The position numbers and the translations under genes are program-made. From Bacteroidales bacterium (GTDB lineage: Bacteria > Bacteroidota > Bacteroidia > Bacteroidales > UBA3663), in assembly GCA_004557315.1 (NCBI GenBank), contig SFEH01000178.1:1-6468 (forward strand): a DNA stretch of 6,468 nucleotides, in the 5' to 3' direction. This document shows, piece by piece, positions 1-5,604 of the stretch. How positions within the stretch are numbered: the first letter of the stretch is position 1; every line of letters starts with the position of its first letter. The notes beneath the pieces were generated by a model. It was not told the DNA's origin. It was given only the letters and a program-made list of their open reading frames with translations, and made no database searches.

Positions 1-330
1 AAAAAACTTTATGCTGTCGGAGTTTACACGTAGTGAGACAGCACGCCGTCGCAAGATCAACAACGACGCACCAGAGTCAGTAATCGAGAATCTGCGCAAT
101 CTCTGCCAGAACGTGCTCCAGCCGCTGCGCGACTATGTGGGCGAGCCCATCACCATCAGTTCGGGCTATCGCTGTGCTCTGGTCAACAGCTATGTGGGAA
201 GTACAATACCGACTACGACCAGCTCATCCTCGAGACCGCCAACCATCTCGACTTCTGGATCCACGTCTCATGCCGTCGCGACCCGAAACTCAACCGCCAC
301 CACGTGGTTTACTACATGAAGAAGAACTGA
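1..330 (+). pseudogene. M15-family (D-Ala-D-Ala carboxypeptidase-like / phage-lysin-type) peptidase remnant, 5'-partial, internally deleted and frameshifted
   Basis: The reading frame is already open at the window edge (K-N-F before the Met at 11), and this family typically begins with a short stretch ending in NF.LSEFT. The true start therefore probably lies left of the window. Frame 2 gives LSEFTRSETARRR, then a helix region ending LQPLRDYVGEPI, then the conserved ISSGYRC (about 154-175) and LVNSYVG. From about position 199 the family resemblance jumps to frame 1, which reads YNTDYDQLILE, then WIHVSCRRDP (Trp codon at 256, His at 262), and stops at 328-330. The segment that normally lies between carries the zinc-binding S.H..G.A.D motif, and it is absent; only the second-site His of WIHVS remains. 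Frame 2 alone would stop at 317-319 with an unrelated tail. Peptidoglycan peptide cleavage is the family role, but this copy should be inactive. It could also be an assembly deletion in a sound gene. Confidence 0.8.
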
Positions 331-346
331 TCAGATAACACAACAT

Positions 347-385
347 ATCCCAGCATATCAATAGAAATATGCTGGGATTTTTTTT
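347..385 (+). terminator. Rho-independent terminator after the M15 peptidase remnant
   Basis: A perfect 12-bp inverted repeat (347-358 with 367-378, arm ATCCCAGCATAT) encloses an 8-nt loop and runs straight into eight T residues (378-385). It starts 16 nt after the stop at 330, which fits termination of rightward transcription. On the opposite strand the hairpin is preceded by A's and not followed by a T run. It is therefore not a good terminator for the convergent GH30 gene ending at 402, although the stem might still hinder readthrough. Confidence 0.88.
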
Positions 386-401
386 GCTAGTAACTCGTTT
401 A

Positions 402-1841
402 TTATTTCAGGTCGAACAGCATTGTTGCGATGCTGAGAGCTGTTGCGATGCTGAGAGCAGGCATATTGACTGTGATGAGTCCGCGTTGAGTCGCTATGTC
501 TTCCGATGGCTCGATGGTCAGTGTGTCGCTGGTGCGGTAGCAAGCGGTGAGCTTGGCATTGACAGGGACATTGACTGTGAAGTCGATGGCTTCGCTGGCG
601 GTGTTTAGAGTTACATAGACGAGCTTTTTGCCGTCGGCACTGATGGCTGCCAATGAGTTAGGATCGGAACAATCGACGAAGGAATAGCCAGCAGGGATGA
701 AGCGGCTGAAGTGACAGCGCACGTAATAGTTGCGATGGCGGAAATACTCCTTCCACTCGCTGTCGCAGGTCACGAGACTCCACTGGTCGCTGCCTTGCTC
801 GACATACTGCCAATCGACCCAAGCAGCTGCCTTGAGACAACGAACATCTTCGATAAGACGTTGAGCCATACAGAGATTGCCGTGAATGCCTTGTCCGCCG
901 CTGCCAGTCTCACTCTGCCAGAAATGTATGCCGATGGAATCGACGAGCTGTGCAAGTTCCTTCTTCTCTTCGGCATTGCCCTGATAGGTGTGGGTGTTCC
1001 ACTGACCAATCATGTCGATGATGCCTGCATCGACGTAGGCGCGTAGGTCGATGGTGGATTGAGCAACGCTCGTCTCGTCGGATGCGGAAATCACTGTCTT
1101 CAGACCCGACTCCTTGAGGATAGGATGGAGTACCTTGATGAACTCAATCTGGGCAGGAACGCTGAAGTGACAACCTTCCTGCGAACCGCTGCAAGGCCAA
1201 TAGTCGGTGACTGGCTCATTGAATGGATCAAGTGTGGCGAACTCTATGCCATAGGCTTCCTTGATGTGACTGCACACATCGACGAGATAATGAGCAAAGT
1301 CCTCGTAGTAATCTGTTCGCAGATTATCGTCGGTAGCCTTGATGTTGCCGCCCACGCAGCCGCTATATGTCATCCAGTATGGAGCGGAGTTGCTGAAAGC
1401 CTCGAAGATGGCATCAGGACGTTTCTCCTTGATCATGCGCATGATGCGTATCTGAGCCTGATCGCGGTCCCAGATGTACTCACCGCCACGGCGATCCTGG
1501 AATCCTTCCATTTCGGCACGCAAGCCTTTGCCTTTGCCCATGTGGTGTTCCTCACAGTTGCGCCATTGAGGGTCATCGCCTCCACCGATGTTGTAGCGGA
1601 AGATGTTGTAGTTGAGACCTTCAGGACTGACGAGCCATTCGACAAGCGAGTCGATGTGCTGTTCGTCGTATCTGCCGCACATGTTTGCCCACCAGCAGAG
1701 TGACACTCCCCAACCTTCGTTCTTCTGGAAACGAATATCGGGGTTGATTGCATAGTCGCCTTGTGGAACAGGCTGCTGACACGAAATTGCTGCCACTGAG
1801 AACAATGCTCCAGCAGCGATAGAAGATAGAAATTTGTTCAT
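402..1841 (-). CDS. Glycoside hydrolase family 30 lipoprotein (endo-beta-1,6-galactanase-like)
   Basis: 479 aa. The N-terminus is a lipoprotein signal: MNK, a hydrophobic stretch, then AAIS-C with the lipidated Cys at 21. The residues after Cys (QQPVPQ) lack the acidic run that commonly sends Bacteroidetes lipoproteins to the cell surface, so a periplasm-facing location is possible. The catalytic (beta/alpha)8 domain spans roughly 35-375. Landmarks are GWGVSLCWWAN (43-53), FRYNIGGGDDP (81-91), SNSAPYWMTYSG (150-161), FNEP with the predicted acid/base Glu209, and WQSETGSGG with the predicted nucleophile Glu311. RHRNYYVRCHFSRFI (368-382) leads into the C-terminal beta-sandwich common in GH30. 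The family retains configuration while hydrolysing beta-linked sugars. The resemblance is to the GH30_5-type galactanase group from memory, so the substrate is uncertain. It lies 11 nt after the CYTH gene and is probably co-transcribed. Residues 462-473 are a perfect duplication, ALSIAT twice. Confidence 0.88.
   Translation of the reverse strand: MNKFLSSIAAGALFSVAAISCQQPVPQGDYAINPDIRFQKNEGWGVSLCWWANMCGRYDEQHIDSLVEWLVSPEGLNYNIFRYNIGGGDDPQWRNCEEHHMGKGKGLRAEMEGFQDRRGGEYIWDRDQAQIRIMRMIKEKRPDAIFEAFSNSAPYWMTYSGCVGGNIKATDDNLRTDYYEDFAHYLVDVCSHIKEAYGIEFATLDPFNEPVTDYWPCSGSQEGCHFSVPAQIEFIKVLHPILKESGLKTVISASDETSVAQSTIDLRAYVDAGIIDMIGQWNTHTYQGNAEEKKELAQLVDSIGIHFWQSETGSGGQGIHGNLCMAQRLIEDVRCLKAAAWVDWQYVEQGSDQWSLVTCDSEWKEYFRHRNYYVRCHFSRFIPAGYSFVDCSDPNSLAAISADGKKLVYVTLNTASEAIDFTVNVPVNAKLTACYRTSDTLTIEPSEDIATQRGLITVNMPALSIATALSIATMLFDLK
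423..458. repeat. Perfect 18-bp tandem duplication inside the GH30 gene
   Basis: Positions 423-440 and 441-458 are identical (TGTTGCGATGCTGAGAGC on the + strand). The unit is a multiple of three, so GH30 stays in frame and gains a second ALSIAT in its last beta-strand region, just before the C-terminal MLFDLK. The bases flanking the pair break the periodicity on both sides, so there are exactly two copies. Confidence 0.95.
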
Positions 1842-1852
1842 AAAATTTAAGT

Positions 1853-2347
1853 TTAGTTGTTATTTTTCCATTCCTTATATGGGAATTTGCAAAGATTTGA
1901 ATTGTAATAACACTTGTCGCCTGTGACCTCTTCGCCTACCCACTCGGGGATGTCGAAGACAGTGTCTTCTGCAGGCACTTCGATTTCCGCAATGGTCAGG
2001 CCTTGGTTGTCGCCGAGGAATTCATCGACCTCCCAGCATAGACCATTGTCGCCTTCAGGAGTGGAGGCAGGCACGACGTATCGGTATTTTTCGATCTGTG
2101 GCTTGGCGCACATCAGGTCAAGCATCTGCTGAGCCTCTTCGATAGGAATGGGGTATTCGAACTCGTGACGAGTGATGCCCAAAGCGCGGGTTTTCAGCGT
2201 GATGAAAGCCTTTTCGCCAGCAATGCGTATGCGTACTGTCATGCCGTTGACAGTAGGGATATAACCTTGATGATAGTGAGTTCCTTGAGCCAATGATTTG
2301 TAAACATCGCTCTTTACAAGGAATTTGCGTTCAATTTCTTTTCCCAT
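1853..2347 (-). CDS. CYTH-domain protein / triphosphate tunnel metalloenzyme (inorganic triphosphatase-like)
   Basis: 164 aa from the Met at 2347. The ORF is open to 2401, but only this Met places the hallmark ExExK motif (E4-I-E6-R-K8) at the extreme N-terminus, as in the family. The other expected tunnel-lining residues appear in order: R39 and R41 in TVRIRI, K52 in ITLKTR, E62 and E64 in HEFEY, K87 and R89 in EKYRY, E106 and D108 in WEVDEF, E121 and E123 in AEIEV. The fold is an eight-stranded beta-tunnel that binds triphosphate with divalent metal. Characterised bacterial members hydrolyse inorganic triphosphate, and others are class IV adenylate cyclases or thiamine triphosphatases, so the substrate here is not fixed. 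It is cytosolic, with no signal sequence. It sits 73 nt after trmN6 and 11 nt before GH30 with no recognisable promoter of its own. The length is normal and the gene looks intact. Confidence 0.9.
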   Translation of the reverse strand: MGKEIERKFLVKSDVYKSLAQGTHYHQGYIPTVNGMTVRIRIAGEKAFITLKTRALGITRHEFEYPIPIEEAQQMLDLMCAKPQIEKYRYVVPASTPEGDNGLCWEVDEFLGDNQGLTIAEIEVPAEDTVFDIPEWVGEEVTGDKCYYNSNLCKFPYKEWKNNN

Positions 2348-2420
2348 AGTATTGTTTGTTTTGAGGATATAATAGAGTGGTAGAATAGAGAAAAAGTCCA
2401 ATCGACAATAGTTAAATCAT
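2348..2420 (-). other. Intergenic gap between trmN6 and the CYTH gene
   Basis: 73 AT-rich bases. Read on the - strand, I see no TTTG-N19-TAnnTTTG promoter, no strong Shine-Dalgarno before the Met at 2347, and no hairpin followed by T's. The simplest reading is an untranslated spacer crossed by the trmN6 transcript. A weak promoter cannot be excluded by eye. Confidence 0.45.
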
Positions 2421-3115
2421 CTACAACTTCATATAAAAATCTTTTACTAACGTGCGATATTCTTTTGTGTAATTACCCGAAGCGTCGCGCAGGAAGAGGG
2501 TTTCCATGACGAGAGGAGCGGCTTTGTGCGAGAAGCAAGCCATGCGTCGCTTGACTAGCTTGCCCTGCTTGGTCACCACGTCGCAGATGGTATGGAAGGT
2601 GAGGGAGCTGGTGGCAACACCGAGCATGACATTCTGTTCGCAATTCGTCGGATAAATCACTGCCAAAATACCTTCAGGCGACAGATGGCGGTCGGCAAAG
2701 CGAGTGATGTCGGAGAATCGGGCTTCAGCGTAGCATTGTAGAATGGAGGATTGGTCACAATCAGGTCATACTGGCAAGCATTGCCCGCATCATCGGCTGC
2801 AACAAAGTCGTTGAGAGCCGATTCGACGATGCTGATCCTGTCGCTCCAAGGGCAATGGCTGACATTGGCTTTGGCTTCTTCGGCAGCATCATGGTCGATC
2901 TCGATGCCTGTCACCTTGGCCGCAGGGAAACGCTGTGCCATCATGAGTGCGATGAGCCCCGTGCCCGTGCCGATGTCGAGAATCGAGAGCTGATCATGGC
3001 ACGGCAAAGCAGGACGCGCCCAGGCTCCGAGAAGCACTCCATCGGTGCCCACTTTCATGGCCGAACGGTCTTGAATTATGCTGAATTGTTGAAAATCAAA
3101 TTTCGAATTGCTCAT
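2421..3115 (-). pseudogene. trmN6: tRNA1(Val) (adenine-37-N6)-methyltransferase, TrmN6/YfiC family, broken by a small deletion and frameshift
   Basis: The family transfers a methyl group from S-adenosylmethionine to N6 of A37 in tRNA-Val; it is cytosolic. The start is the Met at 3115, giving SNSKFDFQQFSIIQDRSAMKV, which matches the family N-terminus. The ORF extends to 3214, but that part crosses the promoter and is not protein-like. The first frame holds SAM motif I LDIGTGTGL (46-54), GIEID (70-74) and the catalytic NPPFYN (122-127). It then degenerates after TLKPD (129-133) and stops at 2657-2659 (152 aa). A second frame resumes with FSDITRFADRHLSPEGIL from about 2716 and continues through AVIYPTNCEQ to the stop at 2421-2423. 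The linker with the conserved ARHTD-like residues normally found between these blocks is missing, so this is a deletion rather than a single-base slip. The first fragment keeps the SAM fold but lacks the C-terminal strands, so activity is unlikely if the sequence is real. Confidence 0.82.
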
Positions 3116-3134
3116 TATATATAAAAAATATGTG

Positions 3135-3165
3135 CAAATATAGGCAGAAATTTTGAAAATACAAA
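3135..3165 (-). promoter_or_regulatory. Bacteroidetes-type primary sigma promoter for the trmN6-CYTH-GH30 cluster
   Basis: On the - strand the -33 element TTTG (3162-3165) is followed after exactly 19 nt by the -7 element TATATTTG (3135-3142). This is a full match to TTTG-N19-TAnnTTTG. Transcription would begin near 3130, leaving only about 15 nt of AT-rich leader before the Met at 3115 and no clear Shine-Dalgarno, which is common in this phylum. Confidence 0.82.
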
Positions 3166-3182
3166 TAATTTTGCTATTTTTG
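3152..3182 (+). promoter_or_regulatory. Bacteroidetes-type primary sigma promoter for lon
   Basis: On the + strand the -33 element TTTG (3152-3155) is followed after exactly 19 nt by the -7 element TATTTTTG (3175-3182), again a full consensus match. Transcription would start near 3187, about 27 nt before the lon start codon. The element overlaps the divergent trmN6 promoter over 3152-3165. No inverted-repeat heat-shock operator of the CIRCE type is visible. Confidence 0.85.
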
Positions 3183-3213
3183 CGCCCGTAATTATAGAAG
3201 ATATGAACAGACA

Positions 3214-5580
3214 ATGGTGATTCCAGTATTCGGCGATGGAATGATCGACCTCACACTTGATCATAACAAATTTGACCCCGAGCATCTGCCAATCATTGCG
3301 ACCAAGGACCTTGTCCTCTTCCCTGGCATGACCATGCCTTTGACCGTGGGTCGCACCAAATCGTTGAGAGCTCTTGAACACGCAAGAAACAAGCGCAGCT
3401 ACATAGGAATCTTCCTGCAGGCGACCGATTCGGAGGAACCTGAAGAGAAGGACCTCTACCGCATTGGCTGCATTGCCGACATAGTGAAAGTGCTCGAGAT
3501 GCCTGATGGCAATAAGAGCGTGATACTGCAAGGACGTCACATTGCGCGACTCGACAAGATGGTCGATGAGGTGCCTTATCTGAACGGATCGGTCAGCCTG
3601 GTCGATGAGTTGCGTCCGGAGAAGGGCAACCGCAAGATGAAGGCTACGTTGAGTCTCATCAAGGACGACCTGAAGGAGATGATGACATGTGCCGACAACA
3701 ACTTGCCGCCAGAGCTGGCTTTCGCTTTGACCAATTTCCAGGACCAGACGCAGTCGCTCACGGCTTTCCTGTGCTCGTCGTTCCCTATGGCTCCCGAAGA
3801 GCGACAGTCGCTCATCGAGTCATCGGATATTGTTGAGCGAATGACTAAGCTCCATATCGTTGTGAACCGTCAGCTGCAATATGCAAGGCTCAAGAACAAG
3901 ATTCATCAGGACACACAGCAGGAGCTGTCGGAACAGCAGCGCCGCCACTTCCTCCTCTCGCAGATTCAGACCATCAAGGACGAGCTGGGAGAGAAGTCGC
4001 AGGATGACATCGACAAGCTGCTTGAGAAGGTCAATGCCAAGCAACTGCCAGAACCTGCGATGGACAAGTTCCTCAAGGAAATCAACAAGCTGCAGCGCAT
4101 GAACGAGCAGATGCCCGACTATAGCCCGCAGCTCAGTTACCTGCGCATCGTTGCCGACCTGCCGTGGGGCAAGACTTCGAAGGACAATCTGAACCTGCAG
4201 AATGCGAAGAAGGTGCTGGATCACGACCACTTCGGACTGGAGAAGGTCAAGGACCGCATACTCGAACATCTCGCTGTGCTGAAGCTGCGTGGCGACATGA
4301 AGGCTCCTATTCTCTGTCTGGTAGGCCCTCCGGGTGTGGGCAAGACATCGCTGGGCAGAAGCATAGCAAGAGCATTGAAGCGCGAATATGTGCGAGTGAG
4401 CTTCGGCGGAATGCACGACGAGGCAGAGATACGCGGACACCGAAAGACATATATAGGCTCGCTCCCAGGCCGCATCATTAGCGGATTGATCAAGGCAGGA
4501 ACAGACAACCCAGTGTTCGTGCTCGATGAGATTGACAAGATTGGTTCGGACTTCAAGGGCGATCCGTCGTCGGCTTTGCTCGAAGTGCTCGATCCAGAGC
4601 AGAACAACACCTTCCACGACAACTACCTCGACATGGACTACGACCTCTCGAAGGTCTTGTTCATCGCTACAGCCAACACCCTCTCGACCATCGCTGCACC
4701 GCTTCGCGACCGTATGGAGATCATCGAGCTCAGCGGCTACATTATGGAGGAGAAAGTGGAGATAGCCGAGCGACACTTGTTGCCAAAGCAGAAGGAAGAG
4801 CATGGACTGAAAGACTCGAAGTTTGCCATCCCTAAAAAGGTCATGGCAGAGATTGTCGATCAATACACCCGCGAGTCGGGCGTGCGTCTGCTCGATAAGC
4901 GCCTTGCCAAGATCATGCGTCGCATAGCGTGGAAGACAGCCATAGGCGAGGACGTGCCAGCCAAGCTCACATCGGCCGACCTTGAGGAGTTCCTCGGCAA
5001 GCCGGTCTTTGACCCTGACAAGTATGAGGGCAATCAGTTCTACGGTGTCGTGACAGGACTGGCATGGACATCGGTGGGAGGCTGTATCCTTTATGTCGAA
5101 TCGTCGCTCAGCAAGGGCAAGGGCGAGAAGCTCACGCTGACAGGCAATCTTGGCGACGTGATGAAGGAGTCGGCGGCTTTGGCTTATCAGTATATCAAGT
5201 CGCATGCCGATGAATTGGGCATCGCGCAGGATGACATCGACAATCACAACGTGCACATCCACTGTCCGGAGGGAGCAACACCGAAGGACGGCCCATCGGC
5301 TGGCATCACCATGGTCACATCGCTCGCATCGACCTTCACCCATCGCAAGGTGCGCGAACGTGTGGCAATGACAGGCGAGATCTCGCTCCGCGGACGAGTG
5401 CTGCCTATCGGTGGCGTCAAGGAGAAGATCCTTGCTGCCAAGCGTGCTGGCATCACCGATCTCGTGCTCTGTGAAGACAACCGAAAGGACGTGGAAGAGA
5501 TCAACGAGAAGTATGTTGCGGGATTGAATTTCCACTATTTCAGAAACGTGAAAGACGTAATCGACTACGTTTTGCTCTAA
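3214..5580 (+). CDS. lon: ATP-dependent serine protease Lon
   Basis: 788 aa, essentially the family length, with no visible gap. Lon is a cytosolic hexameric AAA+ protease that unfolds and degrades damaged and regulatory proteins. The N-terminal substrate-binding LON domain runs from about 23 to 215 (IIATKDLVLFPGMTMPLTVGR at 27-47). A helical, coiled-coil-like linker follows (about 220-310). The AAA+ module has Walker A GPPGVGKT (371-378, Lys377), Walker B VFVLDEID (434-441) and a sensor-1-type ATAN (485-488). The C-terminal protease domain has PKDGPSAG with the nucleophile Ser695 and GGVKEK with the catalytic Lys738, 43 residues apart as in E. coli Lon. The Met at 3214 follows the promoter by a short leader. 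An AGAAG at 3196-3200 is a weak, distant ribosome site. The next in-frame Met (residue 10) is an alternative start. The gene heads a likely operon with the antiporter 24 nt downstream. Confidence 0.97.
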   Translation: MVIPVFGDGMIDLTLDHNKFDPEHLPIIATKDLVLFPGMTMPLTVGRTKSLRALEHARNKRSYIGIFLQATDSEEPEEKDLYRIGCIADIVKVLEMPDGNKSVILQGRHIARLDKMVDEVPYLNGSVSLVDELRPEKGNRKMKATLSLIKDDLKEMMTCADNNLPPELAFALTNFQDQTQSLTAFLCSSFPMAPEERQSLIESSDIVERMTKLHIVVNRQLQYARLKNKIHQDTQQELSEQQRRHFLLSQIQTIKDELGEKSQDDIDKLLEKVNAKQLPEPAMDKFLKEINKLQRMNEQMPDYSPQLSYLRIVADLPWGKTSKDNLNLQNAKKVLDHDHFGLEKVKDRILEHLAVLKLRGDMKAPILCLVGPPGVGKTSLGRSIARALKREYVRVSFGGMHDEAEIRGHRKTYIGSLPGRIISGLIKAGTDNPVFVLDEIDKIGSDFKGDPSSALLEVLDPEQNNTFHDNYLDMDYDLSKVLFIATANTLSTIAAPLRDRMEIIELSGYIMEEKVEIAERHLLPKQKEEHGLKDSKFAIPKKVMAEIVDQYTRESGVRLLDKRLAKIMRRIAWKTAIGEDVPAKLTSADLEEFLGKPVFDPDKYEGNQFYGVVTGLAWTSVGGCILYVESSLSKGKGEKLTLTGNLGDVMKESAALAYQYIKSHADELGIAQDDIDNHNVHIHCPEGATPKDGPSAGITMVTSLASTFTHRKVRERVAMTGEISLRGRVLPIGGVKEKILAAKRAGITDLVLCEDNRKDVEEINEKYVAGLNFHYFRNVKDVIDYVLL

Positions 5581-5604
5581 AAACCTAAAGAGTTGCAGTG
5601 AATT

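Noticed and set aside
347..378. Bidirectional terminator also serving GH30
   Set aside because: The stem is symmetric, but on the - strand it is followed by mixed sequence instead of a T run, so only the + strand direction is well supported.
1059..1703. 214-aa open frame on the + strand opposite GH30
   Set aside because: It is antisense to a clearly conserved GH30 catalytic domain, with no recognisable motif and no promoter or ribosome site. It is a codon-usage shadow.
2348..2401. N-terminal extension of the CYTH protein to the Met at 2401
   Set aside because: The 18 extra residues precede the ExExK motif, which lies at the extreme N-terminus in this family. Their DNA is AT-rich intergenic in character.
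2657..2727. Programmed ribosomal frameshift in trmN6
   Set aside because: There is no slippery heptamer or downstream stem evident, and conserved residues are missing at the join, so simple frame switching would not restore a full protein.
3116..3214. N-terminal extension of TrmN6 to 3214
   Set aside because: It would translate straight through both divergent promoters, giving an I/K/Y/F-rich tail unlike any TrmN6 N-terminus.
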